Source: Planctomycetaceae bacterium
GTDB taxonomy: Bacteria; Planctomycetota; Planctomycetia; Planctomycetales; Planctomycetaceae
DNA length: 64,000 bases
Direction of reading: 5' to 3'
Assembly (NCBI GenBank): GCA_021732845.1
Contig: JAKFUF010000030.1
Coordinates: forward strand, 1 to 64,000
Shown here piece by piece: positions 52,996 to 62,711 of this stretch (the stretch's first letter is position 1; every line of letters starts with the position of its first letter). Below the pieces are notes generated by a model that searched no databases, had not been told where the DNA came from, and saw only the letters and a list, made by a program, of their open reading frames with translations. The position numbers were made by a program, and so were the translations under genes.

Positions 52996-53943
52996 ATGAG
53001 CGAAGCGAATGTCTACTTGAACGGCCGCATGGTTCCCGCCTCGCAGGCACACCTGGCGATTTTTGATGCGGGGATCGTGCTGGGGGCGACGGTTACGGAG
53101 ATGACCCGCACATTCCGCCACAAACCGTTCCGGCTGGAAGAGCACATCGACCGGCTGCAGCGCTCGCTCAAATACACGCGGATGGACACCGGCTTGTCCC
53201 GCTCCGACTTTCTTCAGTTGTCGCACGACCTTTTGGAACACAACAGCAAACTGATTGGTCCCGACGATGAGCTGGGGCTGGTGCATTTCGTGACAGCGGG
53301 CGAATTCCCGGTGTATGCCGGGTCGGCCGGCCGAGGAGCGCGGCTCACGCCGACGGTCTGCGCCCACACTTTCCCGCTCCCGTTCGAGTACTGGAGCCAC
53401 AAGTTCGAGGTGGGGGCGCACCTTGTCACTCCCTCGACCCGGCATGTCCCGCCGCAGTGCTACGATCCGAAGATGAAGTACCGCAGCCGCATGCACTACT
53501 ACCTTGCCGACAAGGAGGCGCAGCTTGTCGATCCGGACGCCGCGGCGCTGCTGCTGGATCTGAACGGCAACGTCACCGAGACCAGTGGGTCGAATTTTCT
53601 GATTGTCGAGCGCGGTGCGATCGTCTCGCCCACGCTGACCAACACGCTTCCTGGCCTGAGCCGCGCGACCGTGATGGAGCTGGCCGAAGAACTGGGCATC
53701 CCGTTCGTGGTGAAGGATTTTCAGGTGCATTCGGTGATGAATGCCGATGAGGCGTTCACGTCCAGCACTCCTTATTGCCTGCTGCCTGTCACCAAGATCA
53801 ACGGCGTGCTGATCGGCGATGGCAAGCCGGGTCCCATCTTCAAAAAACTAATGCAGGCCTGGAGTGCCCGGGTCGGGTTGGACATTGAGCAGCAGATGCA
53901 TGCGGGAGCCGCACGGAGGCAGGCGCAGGCCGCACCGTGGTAA
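52996..53943 (+). CDS. Class IV aminotransferase (PLP)
   Basis: 315 residues from ATG 52996 ('MSEANVYLNGRMVPASQAHL'); an upstream in-frame start at 52942 is less likely. Family motifs: 'IFDAGIVLGATVTEMTRTF', 'RLEEHIDRLQRSL', PLP Lys in 'DPKMKYRSRMHYYLAD', 'LLDLNGNVTETSGSNFLIV' and 'TLPGLSRATVMELAEE'. Branched-chain or D-amino-acid aminotransferase activity (IlvE/Dat) is likely; specificity unclear. Cytosolic. Confidence 0.9.
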   Translation: MSEANVYLNGRMVPASQAHLAIFDAGIVLGATVTEMTRTFRHKPFRLEEHIDRLQRSLKYTRMDTGLSRSDFLQLSHDLLEHNSKLIGPDDELGLVHFVTAGEFPVYAGSAGRGARLTPTVCAHTFPLPFEYWSHKFEVGAHLVTPSTRHVPPQCYDPKMKYRSRMHYYLADKEAQLVDPDAAALLLDLNGNVTETSGSNFLIVERGAIVSPTLTNTLPGLSRATVMELAEELGIPFVVKDFQVHSVMNADEAFTSSTPYCLLPVTKINGVLIGDGKPGPIFKKLMQAWSARVGLDIEQQMHAGAARRQAQAAPW

Positions 53944-53970
53944 AAGCAATTTGATCATCGAGGGGCCAGC

Positions 53971-54975
53971 ATGGCCGATGTCCATCATCCCAACGACAGA
54001 TTCGTCAAGGAATTGCTGTCTCATCCAGACTCCGCCCGTAGTCTTGCGCGGGAATACCTGCCGGCCGACATCGTGGAGCAACTGGATCTCTCCACGCTGA
54101 CGCCAGCCAACAGCACCTGGGTCGACGCGGAGCTGCAGGAGCATTTCGCAGATTTGTTGTTCCATTGTGGCTGGGCGAAAAAACTGCGCCGCATTCAGCC
54201 GAACTACCAGATTTTCGTGGCGCTCCTGGTCGAGCACAAGAGCAAGCCCGACCGTCTCATTCGGCTCCAATTGCTGCGATACCAATTGCTCTGCTGGAAC
54301 GAACATCTAAAGCATGGGCGCCTGCCGCTGCCGATCGTGATCCCACTGGTGTTGTATCACGGGAAAACCCGGTGGCGTGGCTCATTTCAATTCGCCGAAC
54401 AGTTTGGCGAGATTCCCGAAGCGTTTCGGCGGTTTGTTCCCCAGTGTGAGTTCAAGCTATTGGATGTGTCGCCCTCGTCCGAAACGAAGATCAAAGGGGA
54501 TCCGCTGGCACGAGTGTCATTGAACTTACTGCGCTGGGCGCACGAACTGGATGTGGATGCTCTCAAGGTGGAATTGCCAAAGCTGCTGGCTCAGCTCCCC
54601 TTGGAACAGGCCACCCAGCTAAAATTCATGGAGCCGATCTTCCAATATCTCGCGTCGACACGCATGCTTAAGGTGCAGGAGATGGGAGAAGCCCTGCGGC
54701 AGGCATTTCCAGATGAGGGGGAGTTGATGAAAACCTGGGTCGATGAACTGCGGGATGAGGGGCGGATGGCAGGCCGGGAAGAGGGAGGTCGAGAGGCACT
54801 TGCAGCACAGGCGCTGCGGTTGATTCGCCGCAGATTTGGCGAAAAGGCAGTCACCAAGACTCTGGCAGGTCGCATCGACAAATTGCCGCTGTCTGATTTG
54901 GAACAGCTCGGCGAAGAATTCCTCGATTTCCAGACCGTCGCCGAGCTTCAACGTTGGCTGGCAGGACGGACGTAA
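53971..54975 (+). CDS. Rpn-family PD-(D/E)XK nuclease
   Basis: 334 residues. 'HHPNDRFVKELLSHPDSARS' and 'REYLPADIVEQL' match the N-terminus of Rpn/YhgA-like proteins. The nuclease core shows 'ADLLFHCGW' and 'FVALLVEHKSKPDRLIR' (the D..E-x-K site). The C-terminal part is helical and charged ('LRDEGRMAGREEGGREALA'), also typical. Rpn proteins are recombination-promoting nucleases that often sit near mobile DNA. Starts 27 bp after the aminotransferase stop. Confidence 0.85.
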   Translation: MADVHHPNDRFVKELLSHPDSARSLAREYLPADIVEQLDLSTLTPANSTWVDAELQEHFADLLFHCGWAKKLRRIQPNYQIFVALLVEHKSKPDRLIRLQLLRYQLLCWNEHLKHGRLPLPIVIPLVLYHGKTRWRGSFQFAEQFGEIPEAFRRFVPQCEFKLLDVSPSSETKIKGDPLARVSLNLLRWAHELDVDALKVELPKLLAQLPLEQATQLKFMEPIFQYLASTRMLKVQEMGEALRQAFPDEGELMKTWVDELRDEGRMAGREEGGREALAAQALRLIRRRFGEKAVTKTLAGRIDKLPLSDLEQLGEEFLDFQTVAELQRWLAGRT

Positions 54976-55087
54976 ACCGTCGTTCCGCAACTCGACTGGT
55001 TGGACAATGAGAGCCCCTGCGGGCAGTATGGAGGCACCGATCCTAACTCGGCCTCCAACCCGCGCCTGTTTGTAGAACCCCTGCCCC

Positions 55088-55441
55088 ATGGCCCGCTGTG
55101 ATCAAGGTTACCTGTGCGATGTCTGCGGCGACGAGGTCGAAGATGTCACGCAAAGTGACCTCTATCTGAACTACGTCATCGGACTCATTCCGACGCGACA
55201 GCTCCCCAGTCATCCGGAACGGCATCTGCGCTGCAACCCGGTGCAGTCACAGTTCATTGTCGACCCAGATTTCGACCCCATTGTGGTCGAAGGGCCGTTC
55301 GACAAGCGGCTGTTGGCGGTGGAAGACCGGCAGCGCCAGGAACAACTTGTCACCCGTGGCTGGCGGCGGCTGCAGGAATTGCCTGGCCTCGGGCTGCCAA
55401 TCGCAGAGTATCCCCTGGCTGAATTTCGCGCCCGCTCCTGA
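55088..55441 (+). CDS. Small hypothetical protein with CxxC site
   Basis: 117 residues. The N-terminus 'CDQGYLCDVCGDEVEDVTQS' has CxxC metal-site character, followed by 'DLYLNYVIGLIPTRQL' and 'HLRCNPVQSQFIVDPDFDPI'. Compact, soluble, no signal. I recognise it only as a planctomycete-type conserved protein; function unknown. Confidence 0.65.
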   Translation: MARCDQGYLCDVCGDEVEDVTQSDLYLNYVIGLIPTRQLPSHPERHLRCNPVQSQFIVDPDFDPIVVEGPFDKRLLAVEDRQRQEQLVTRGWRRLQELPGLGLPIAEYPLAEFRARS

Positions 55442-55471
55442 CAAATCCCGACATCCCCCAAAGAGGTCTCC

Positions 55472-56119
55472 ATGTACCGCCCGTTCTTGACACTGCTGCT
55501 GGTGCTTGCCCCGATTCTTTGTGCCTCAGCGGCCACGGCACATGCTGCCGACAAGCCCGCCAAGGCGGCCCGTGGCAAACCTGAGGCCAGTGGCGGCGGT
55601 GGCGGACAGGCCCAACTGCTGCTGATCGTCAAGGACGAACTCAAGCTGACCAACGAGCAGCTCCTGCGGCTGCAGTCGCGGATGGTGGAGGTGTCGGCGG
55701 CGGCGAAAAAGGCCGGCAATGACCCCGCCAAGAAACAGGCAATGGTTCAGGAACGGCTGAAGAAGATCATTGACGAAACATTGACTCCCGCCCAAAAGAC
55801 GCGGCTCCAGGAGATCCTGCTGCAGGTCCGCGGTCCGCAGGCGATGGCCGAACCCGCCCTGGCCAAGTCCATGGGCCTCTCCGACGAACAGGTCAAGCAA
55901 CTTCGTGATCTGCTGCAGAACACTCCCGCTCCGACCACCGAAGAAGAGCGGACGAAGCTGGAAGACAGCCTGCTGGCGGTGCTGACGGAAGAGCAGCGTA
56001 AAAAGTTCCAGGCGATGCAGGGAGCGAAGTTCGACGTGGCCAAACTCCGCCCGAAACTTGCCGCGGTCAAGGAAGAAGCCGAGAAGGCGGCCGGCGAAGG
56101 TTCCAAGAAGGCTGACTGA
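55472..56119 (+). CDS. Exported LTxxQ-motif (Spy/CpxP-like) helical protein
   Basis: 215 residues with a Sec signal to about residue 26. The mature part is helical and contains repeated 'LTxxQ'-type motifs: 'LKLTNEQLLRLQ', 'ETLTPAQKTRLQ', 'GLSDEQVKQLRDLL' and 'AVLTEEQRKKFQ'. This is the hallmark of Spy/CpxP-like periplasmic proteins that act as chaperones or stress regulators. Follows the CxxC protein by 30 bp. Confidence 0.75.
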   Translation: MYRPFLTLLLVLAPILCASAATAHAADKPAKAARGKPEASGGGGGQAQLLLIVKDELKLTNEQLLRLQSRMVEVSAAAKKAGNDPAKKQAMVQERLKKIIDETLTPAQKTRLQEILLQVRGPQAMAEPALAKSMGLSDEQVKQLRDLLQNTPAPTTEEERTKLEDSLLAVLTEEQRKKFQAMQGAKFDVAKLRPKLAAVKEEAEKAAGEGSKKAD

Positions 56120-56292
56120 ATCACTCGTCCTTGAGAGCCAGCGTGGAGAACTTCGCGGCTTCGTCGTGTGGTGCCAGCAATTCCCATTAATCCACTTTTC
56201 GGCGGACTGACGGTGCCAGAAAACTCCGTGAACTCTCCACGCAGGATCGCCGATGAGAGCCGAAGGCAAAGTTCTCATCCCTGGAGTGTCCC

Positions 56293-56880
56293 GTGTTCTG
56301 GCGCACGCTGCCGGCGATCCTCATTTTCGTCCTGTCGGCCGTGGCTTACCTCTACACAGAGGGCACGTCACTGCGCAAGCATGGACTTGCGGGTTGGATC
56401 AAAGAAGGTGAACTCGAAGAATTTGTCCAAGTGCAGCCACCGGCTTCCACAGAAGAGGATTCGCAGGCGCGGTCCGAATCTGACGCGGTTGACCCCAAAT
56501 TGACGGCCAGGCTGCTCGAACTGTTTCGCTTCGAGGTTTCCCCGACCGAGCTGGCATCGCGGTGGCACCGCCAGCCCAGCCTGCACGATGGGTTTGAATG
56601 CTATCGGGCCACGCTGACTGCCGGTGACGAAGTGGGGATCGTCGGCCGCCTGGACTATGCCTTCGACGACCAGGCACGGCTGCAGCGGATCGCCTTTGAA
56701 GGAACATCCGACCGGCCGGGCACGGTGGCGCAATTCGCTACCGAAGAACTGGGTTTTCGCAGAGTCCGGTCACGCGAAGCCACGACGCTGTACGTTGGCG
56801 GCCCCTGCCGCGGAGAGCTGCGCATCGATCCGGCCGCCGCCCGCCATGCCAGCAAGATCAGTTGGCGGCTTGCCCGCTGA
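56293..56880 (+). CDS. Membrane-anchored hypothetical protein
   Basis: 195 residues, GTG start. One N-terminal transmembrane segment ('TLPAILIFVLSAVAYLYTEG'), an acidic linker (about 45-65), then a soluble alpha/beta domain with 'FEVSPTELASRWHRQPSL', 'GRLDYAFDDQARLQRIAFEG' and an end 'RHASKISWRLAR'. No family recognised. Confidence 0.6.
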   Translation: MFWRTLPAILIFVLSAVAYLYTEGTSLRKHGLAGWIKEGELEEFVQVQPPASTEEDSQARSESDAVDPKLTARLLELFRFEVSPTELASRWHRQPSLHDGFECYRATLTAGDEVGIVGRLDYAFDDQARLQRIAFEGTSDRPGTVAQFATEELGFRRVRSREATTLYVGGPCRGELRIDPAAARHASKISWRLAR

Positions 56881-56889
56881 ACTCACCCG

Positions 56890-57531
56890 TCAAACAATGG
56901 TCGAATCGAACAGTTGCTTGCCCAGCAAATGAACCTGTTCGAACGACAGTTTTCTCATGAGGCGGCAGACGAGAGTTGCCGTTCCATCGGGATTGGGCAG
57001 ACAGCGGAGCACCGTGCCTTCGGCATCGACCGATTTTTCGAAGTGCCGGTTCGTCAGGCGGAAGATCAGCACCGTGTCGGCCGGAACCGGTTCGTTGAGC
57101 TTCAGGGAGAGACCGCCCATGCTGATGTCGGTCAGCCGGCCACGGAGGTTTGTGCGGTGAAAAATCCAGTCGAGATCATCGCCCGGGTTGCCAGACTTCA
57201 CGCAGGCCAGCACTTCACAGGCACTGCCCCAGCGGGGATGCGTGCGCCTGTCAGAGCCGGCCGCTGCTGGTGAGACCGGCGATTTGGCGGCAGCCACGGG
57301 TGCCGACGAGGTTGAGAAGACCTCCGTGGAAGGACGGGTATTCTGCGGTTTGAACGCCGGAACTTCGGGCTCGGCGCTGATTTCTAATGCCTTCGCGATG
57401 CGGCGCAGGGCTTCCGCCAGCCGGCTTGTCGCTCGGGGAACGGCAGCCCCTTTGGCCCGCGTCTGTTGGTCAGGGGAGGCGTGCGGGGCTGCAATCTCGG
57501 CAATGGCCGTTTCACCGGAATTGTCGAACAT
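56890..57531 (-). CDS. PilZ-domain protein
   Basis: 213 residues. The first 90 are Ala/Pro-rich and probably disordered. A C-terminal PilZ domain has the c-di-GMP motifs 'DRRTHPRWG' (RxxxR) and 'GRLTDISMGGLSLKL' (D/NxSxxG). 'VLIFRLTNRHFEKSVDAEG' and 'VCRLMRKLSFEQ' complete the barrel. It likely links c-di-GMP to envelope or motility functions. Convergent with the preceding gene. The 57531-57920 gap upstream shows no recognisable gene. Confidence 0.85.
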   Translation of the reverse strand: MFDNSGETAIAEIAAPHASPDQQTRAKGAAVPRATSRLAEALRRIAKALEISAEPEVPAFKPQNTRPSTEVFSTSSAPVAAAKSPVSPAAAGSDRRTHPRWGSACEVLACVKSGNPGDDLDWIFHRTNLRGRLTDISMGGLSLKLNEPVPADTVLIFRLTNRHFEKSVDAEGTVLRCLPNPDGTATLVCRLMRKLSFEQVHLLGKQLFDSTIV

Positions 57532-57919
57532 CCGCGGGACTCCTGTTGAAACCCCATGGCCTGATCAGTCGTCGGCCACGCAGCAGTGCGGATTTTGCAA
57601 AACCGCAACTGTATCTAGTTCACGAATTCAGAGCTGTCAAAGAATTTGATTCCATTCGATGGCAGTACTCCGGCGTTGTGACACCCGGCAGGACTTCGCG
57701 CCGCGAGTGTCATGCTCAGCCAGAGTCTGCGGCATTGACCTCGATTGCCCGCCGCGTTTTCCGCACAAGCGGCAAGGGCCGCCCTGGCAAACCAAATTAC
57801 GCAGAGCATTGGCACCCCTGCTGATTCCCCAGACGCCCACACCCGATACTTTCTTTGTCTGATGGAATGCAAAGAGGTAACTTCCAAAGATCCGCGTCGT
57901 GGCTTGCAGGGTGATGCTC

Positions 57920-58345
57920 ATGAACGGTCGACCACTGATCCTGATCCTGGCGATCGCGCTGTTTGTCCACATCTGGACCTCCGCGCAACAGCCGGTCACT
58001 GCCGAGCAGACGACCGCGACGGAACCGCCCGCGCCGGCCGCCGTCGCCATGCAGGAAGCCCCAGCCACTGAGTTGGCCGAGACGACAGTCAGCACGGAAA
58101 GCTCCACCCGGTGGATTGGCCCCGCATTGCCGGTGACGCCTCCCGCCGAACTGGCGAGCGGTTCGTACCGCGTCGTCGACAACACTGGTGCGGTTGGCCA
58201 GGTGGAGCTTTCCAAAACCGTGCAACGTGGCTCAGCCCGGATCGCAACGGTTGAGAAAACGATCGACAATGTCAGCCAGACTTGGATCTTCATGCGGCTG
58301 ACGAGTTTGCCGGTGGCTGCCAAGACTGCTCCCGAACGGCAATGA
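57920..58345 (+). CDS. Small exported hypothetical protein
   Basis: 141 residues from ATG 57920 (AGGGTGA upstream). A signal or anchor segment ('PLILILAIALFVHIW') leads to an Ala/Pro/Thr-rich linker (about 25-65) and a small C-terminal domain ('ASGSYRVVDNTGAVGQVEL', 'QTWIFMRL'). No family recognised. Confidence 0.5.
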   Translation: MNGRPLILILAIALFVHIWTSAQQPVTAEQTTATEPPAPAAVAMQEAPATELAETTVSTESSTRWIGPALPVTPPAELASGSYRVVDNTGAVGQVELSKTVQRGSARIATVEKTIDNVSQTWIFMRLTSLPVAAKTAPERQ

Positions 58346-58423
58346 TCCGCTGCAATCCTTGAGCCCACCGCCTCCTGCCGGTTAGACTGCCCAGTCTCAC
58401 CCTCCCCACGGCTGGAGCACCAC

Positions 58424-60652
58424 ATGAGCGAGATTCCGGGCAGCGAGTTGCAGACCATCGATCGTCGGACCGCGTTGCAGATGCTGGGTGGCGGCGTGGC
58501 TGCCGGAGCCCTGTTCCAACTCGCACCGCTGCACGCAGGCGAAGCGCTGCCAGCGGCGGCTGAAGGTTTAGCCACGGCGATGTTCCCCAAAGACAGCCGG
58601 CTGGGGGCGCTCAAGGATCTCAATGGCTACTTTCCCTTCACCCCCAGTGCCACCCCCGAGGCGTGGGAGGTGCGGGCGGCGGAAGTCCGGCGGCAGATTC
58701 TGGTCGCGTGCGGCCTGTGGCCGATGCCCAGCCGCCCGCCGCTGCAGGCGATCGTCCACGGGCTGGTGGACCGGGACGACTTTACCGTCGAACGCGTGAT
58801 TTTGGAAAGCAGCCCAGGGCTGTACTGCACAGGCAGCCTGTTTCGTCCCAAGGGGTTCGAAGGCCCGCGTCCGGCGGTTCTCTGCCCGCACGGGCACTGG
58901 GCCAACGGTCGGTTCTACGATCACGGGGCCGAAGTCCTCAAGCAGCAGTTGGACAAGGGCGGGGAGAAGAGTGCGGTCACCGGTCGCTTCCCACTGCAGT
59001 CGCGCTGCGTGCAACTGGCGCGGATGGGCTGCGTGGTGTTTCACTATGACATGCTTGGCGTGGCCGACAGCGCGCCGATTAACGACATGGCGCACCGCTT
59101 CAACACACAGCGTCCGGACATGTCCTCGCCCGACCACTGGGGGCTGTACAGCGCCCAGGCTGAACTGCGGCTGCTGAATCCGCTGGGCCTGCAGACCTGG
59201 AACTCCATCCGCGCCCTCGACTTCGTCCTCGGCCTGCCAGGCATCGATGCGAAGCGGATCGGCTGCACGGGTGCCAGCGGCGGCGGGACGCAGACATTCA
59301 TTTTGACCGCCATCGACCAGCGCGTCGCCGCGGAGTTCCCGGCCGTGATGGTGTCAACCGCCATGCAGGGGGGCTGCACCTGCGAGAACGCCACGTACTT
59401 GCGCGTCAACACGGGCAACATTGAATTCGCCGCGCTCGCTTCGCCGCGGCCCATTGGCATGACCGGGGCCAACGACTGGACCCGCGAGATCGAGACCAAG
59501 GGGCTGCCGGAACTCAAGCAGCACTACAAGATGCTCGGCATTCCCGACCGCGTCGAGGCGAAGTACTACGATTTCGAACACAATTACAATGTCGTCAGCC
59601 GGACGATGATGTACGAGTTCTTCAACAAGCACCTCAAACTGGGCGCGACGAGTCCGATCCAGGAGAAGGACTTTCAGCCGCTGACGAAGGAGGAACTCAC
59701 GGTTTGGAACGCGGAGCATCCCAAGCCCGCGATGGATGTCGACCATGAGATCGCCTTCCTGAAGGCCTTGGAGGCGGATTCCAACAAGCAGATCCAAGCC
59801 CTCACGCCGAAGAATGCGGAAACTCTGGCGGAATATCGCCGAGTGGTTGGCGGCGCGCTGGCGGTGATGATTGGTCGTGGCCTGCCGCAGCCGGGTGCCG
59901 TCGAGGTCCAGTACACGGGGGCCACCGACAAGGGCACCCACAGTGAGGTCACCACGCGGATCCGTTACCACGCCAATGGCGAAGAGCTGCCGGCCGTCGC
60001 GCTCATCCCCCGCCAGCCGGGTGACCGCCTCGTGATTTGGATCGACGCCGCAGGCAAGGCGGGTCTGTTCGAAAATGGCAAGCCCAAGGCCGCGATCCAG
60101 CACCTGCTGGACGCGGGCGTCAATGTGGTGGGTGTCGACCTGCTGTATCAGGGCGAGTTCCTGGCCGATGGAAAGCCCCTGACGGAAACGCGGCGGGTGA
60201 ACAACAATCGCGAGTTCGTCGGGTTCACGCTGGGATACAACCATCCGCTGTTCTCGCAGCGTGTCCAGGACATCCTGACGACCATCGCCGCCGTGCAGGT
60301 GAATTCCAAGGCTTCCATCGAGCTGGCCGGGTTTGGCGAAGCGGGACCGCTGGTCATCGCCGCCGCCGCCATCGCCGGCAAGGCGGTCTCGAAGGTTGCT
60401 GTCGGTACCGGTGGCTTCCGTTTTGCCACGCTCACCAACATTCGCGACCCGCGGCTGCTGCCCGGTGCCGTGAAGTACGGTGACGTGCCCGGCATGCTCG
60501 GACTCTGCGCTCCCACGCCGCTGTGGCTCGCCGACGAGGCCGCGATGCCCGAAATCGTCACTGCCGCCTACGCCGCCGCCGGCAGCCCCCAAGCCGCCCT
60601 TTACTCCGGCCCGGCCAACGACGCCCCCCTTGCCGCCGCCAAATGGCTGTAG
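58424..60652 (+). CDS. Tat-exported alpha/beta hydrolase (acetyl xylan esterase-like)
   Basis: 742 residues with a Tat signal ('IDRRTALQMLGGGVAAGALF'). The first half is a hydrolase domain with 'PRPAVLCPHGHWANGRFYD', 'GCVVFHYDMLGVADSAP' and nucleophile elbow 'RIGCTGASGGGTQTFILTA' (Ser), plus a candidate acid/His region at 'DFEHNYNVVSRTMMYEF'. The second half (about 470-742) looks like a second, degenerate hydrolase fold without a clear Ser elbow ('IELAGFGEAGPLVIAAAA'). Likely removes acyl groups from polysaccharides in the periplasm; substrate unproven. Confidence 0.82.
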   Translation: MSEIPGSELQTIDRRTALQMLGGGVAAGALFQLAPLHAGEALPAAAEGLATAMFPKDSRLGALKDLNGYFPFTPSATPEAWEVRAAEVRRQILVACGLWPMPSRPPLQAIVHGLVDRDDFTVERVILESSPGLYCTGSLFRPKGFEGPRPAVLCPHGHWANGRFYDHGAEVLKQQLDKGGEKSAVTGRFPLQSRCVQLARMGCVVFHYDMLGVADSAPINDMAHRFNTQRPDMSSPDHWGLYSAQAELRLLNPLGLQTWNSIRALDFVLGLPGIDAKRIGCTGASGGGTQTFILTAIDQRVAAEFPAVMVSTAMQGGCTCENATYLRVNTGNIEFAALASPRPIGMTGANDWTREIETKGLPELKQHYKMLGIPDRVEAKYYDFEHNYNVVSRTMMYEFFNKHLKLGATSPIQEKDFQPLTKEELTVWNAEHPKPAMDVDHEIAFLKALEADSNKQIQALTPKNAETLAEYRRVVGGALAVMIGRGLPQPGAVEVQYTGATDKGTHSEVTTRIRYHANGEELPAVALIPRQPGDRLVIWIDAAGKAGLFENGKPKAAIQHLLDAGVNVVGVDLLYQGEFLADGKPLTETRRVNNNREFVGFTLGYNHPLFSQRVQDILTTIAAVQVNSKASIELAGFGEAGPLVIAAAAIAGKAVSKVAVGTGGFRFATLTNIRDPRLLPGAVKYGDVPGMLGLCAPTPLWLADEAAMPEIVTAAYAAAGSPQAALYSGPANDAPLAAAKWL

Positions 60653-60667
60653 GGTGTGCAACACACC

Positions 60668-60696
60668 ACGGGCGTGTGGCGGCAACCGCCACACGC
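60668..60696 (+). terminator. Strong hairpin between esterase and propeller genes
   Basis: GGGCGTGTGGCGG-CAA-CCGCCACACGCCC is a perfect 13-bp stem 15 bp after the esterase stop. No T-run follows, so termination would be inefficient; it could act as an attenuator or RNA-stabilising element. Confidence 0.4.
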
Positions 60697-60740
60697 CCCC
60701 GTTTCAACACCGTCCTCATCGAACACCCCGAGATCCCTTC

Positions 60741-62576
60741 ATGAAACTCCGTGTGACCGCCCTTTTCCTCCTGGCCCTCGCAGCCTTCAATGTGCTGCAC
60801 GCCGAAGACAAACCGGCCAGTGAGCCCGTGCCCGCGCGGGATGTGAAAATCACCCTGCCCGAAGGGTTCAAGACCACGCTGTTCGCGGGCGAGCCCGACG
60901 TGGTGCAGCCGATCGCCTTCACCTTCGACGACCGCGGCCGGATGTGGGTCATCGAGTGCCTCTCGTATCCGACTTGGAAAACTTCCGGAGAAGGGCAGGA
61001 TCGGATCGTGATCCTGGAGGACACCAACGGCGACGGTCAGTTCGACACCCGCAAGGTGTTCTTCGACCGTGGAACTAACGTCTCGGGGATCGAAGTTGGT
61101 CACGGCGGCGTGTGGCTCACGGCGACCCCCAACCTGTCCTTCATCCCCGATGCCAACGGCGACGACATCCCCGACGGACCGGTGCAGGTGAAGCTCGATG
61201 GCTTCGACCTGAAGGCCAAGCACAATGTGGTCAACAGCCTCATCTGGGGGCCGGACGGCTGGCTTTACGGCTGCAATGGCATCCTCTCGAATGCCAAGAT
61301 TGGCAAGCCCGGCGCTGAAGAAAAAGACCGCACGGTGATGAACTGCGGCGTCTGGCGGTATCACACCGTCAAGGAATCCTTCGAAGCGGTGGCTCACGGC
61401 ACAACCAACCCCTGGGGGCTGGATTTTGACGACCACGGCGAAATGTTCATCACCAACTGCGTGATCCACCACCTCTTTCACGTCATTCCTGGCGCGCACT
61501 ACGAGCGGATGTTCGGACAGGATGTCGCCCCCCACAGCTATGAGCTGATCAAGAGCTGCGCTGACTACATTCACTGGGCTGGCGGGCCGTGGCAGGAGGC
61601 TCGGGGCGGAGCGGCCCACGACAAGACGGGAGGTGGCCACGCCCACTCCGGCGCGATGATCTACCTCGGCACCAACTGGCCTGCCGAGTATCGCAATCGC
61701 CTGTTTACCAGCAACATCCACGGCCGGCGGCTGAACAGCGACAAATTGACACAGCAGGGATCGGGCTATGCGACCGAGCGTGCTCCGGACACCGCGTTTG
61801 TGCAGGATCCATGGTTTCGTGGCATCGCGGTACATGCCGGCCCCGACGGCGGCGTGTACATTGCCGACTGGAGTGATGATGGCGAGTGCCACGACTATGA
61901 AGAAGTTGGCATACACCGCGAGAATGGCCGGATCTTCAAGATCACGTACGGAGCCACGGCCAAGCAGGAGAAGCTCGATCTGGCTTCCCTGAGTGACACC
62001 GACCTGGTGCAGATGCAACTGCATGCCAGCGACTGGCACGTGCGGCATGCCCGCCGGTTGCTGCAGGAACGCGCGGCTCAGAGCAAGCTCAGCCAGGGCA
62101 GCCGCGACCTGCTGTGGAAAATGGCCTCGTCGCACGAGGATGTCACACGCCGCCTGCGTGGGCTGTGGGCGCTGTATTCCACCGGCGGCGTCGAAGAAGG
62201 ACGGCTGTTGGAACTGTTCAACGACAGCGCTGACCACGTCCGCGCGTGGGCCGTGCGGCTGGAGTTCGAAGACGGTGCCCTGTCACCCGCCATGCAGAAG
62301 AAGCTGGCCGAACTGGCCGCCAAAGATCCCTCACCGCGGGTCCGCCTGGCCCTCGCCTCTGGCCTGCAGCGCCTGCCCGTCGATCAGCGGTGGGCCATCG
62401 CCGAAGCCCTCGTGGCTCACGCCGAAGACGCCACCGACCACAACCTCCCGCTGATGGTCTGGTACGCGATTGAACCGATGGTCCACTCCAACCTGCCCCG
62501 CACCCTGCAACTGGTCTCCAAGACCAAGATCCCCAAGGTGCGGGAATTCCTCGCGCGGCGGATCGCGTCGAAGTAA
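60741..62576 (+). CDS. PVC-type membrane-bound-dehydrogenase propeller without cytochrome
   Basis: 611 residues from ATG 60741 with a Sec signal ('KLRVTALFLLALAAFNVLHA'). Propeller of the same planctomycete family as the protein at 34990-38136: 'GFKTTLFAGEPDVVQPIAF', 'FDDRGRMWVIECLSYPTW', 'NSLIWGPDGWLYGCNG', 'TNPWGLDFDDHGEMFITN' and 'FRGIAVHAGPDGGVYIADWS'. The C-terminal 170 residues are HEAT-like helices ('HVRHARRLLQERAAQ', 'PRVRLALASGLQRLP'). It ends without a CxxCH haem module, unlike many relatives. Terminator at 62605-62639. Confidence 0.85.
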   Translation: MKLRVTALFLLALAAFNVLHAEDKPASEPVPARDVKITLPEGFKTTLFAGEPDVVQPIAFTFDDRGRMWVIECLSYPTWKTSGEGQDRIVILEDTNGDGQFDTRKVFFDRGTNVSGIEVGHGGVWLTATPNLSFIPDANGDDIPDGPVQVKLDGFDLKAKHNVVNSLIWGPDGWLYGCNGILSNAKIGKPGAEEKDRTVMNCGVWRYHTVKESFEAVAHGTTNPWGLDFDDHGEMFITNCVIHHLFHVIPGAHYERMFGQDVAPHSYELIKSCADYIHWAGGPWQEARGGAAHDKTGGGHAHSGAMIYLGTNWPAEYRNRLFTSNIHGRRLNSDKLTQQGSGYATERAPDTAFVQDPWFRGIAVHAGPDGGVYIADWSDDGECHDYEEVGIHRENGRIFKITYGATAKQEKLDLASLSDTDLVQMQLHASDWHVRHARRLLQERAAQSKLSQGSRDLLWKMASSHEDVTRRLRGLWALYSTGGVEEGRLLELFNDSADHVRAWAVRLEFEDGALSPAMQKKLAELAAKDPSPRVRLALASGLQRLPVDQRWAIAEALVAHAEDATDHNLPLMVWYAIEPMVHSNLPRTLQLVSKTKIPKVREFLARRIASK

Positions 62577-62604
62577 GGTTTGAAGCCACCGTTCGCATCG
62601 AGTA

Positions 62605-62639
62605 AAAGACCGCCAGTGGAAACACTGGCGGTCTTTTTT
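62605..62639 (+). terminator. Rho-independent terminator
   Basis: AAAGACCGCCAGTG-GAAA-CACTGGCGGTCTTTTTT: a 14-bp stem, tetraloop and six T residues, 28 bp after the propeller gene. It can also serve the convergent btaB gene. Confidence 0.93.
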
Positions 62640-62711
62640 CGACACTTCAAAAGCATTTCGGCGGATTCTTAAGAATTACGGGTGCGGAAGTGCTGACCGG
62701 AGGCTCTCACT

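Noticed and set aside
60558..62237. 559-codon minus-strand frame opposite the propeller gene
   Set aside because: Antisense shadow of the PVC propeller gene; no recognisable motif. Similar long shadows at 59354-60694 and 9493-10542 were rejected for the same reason.
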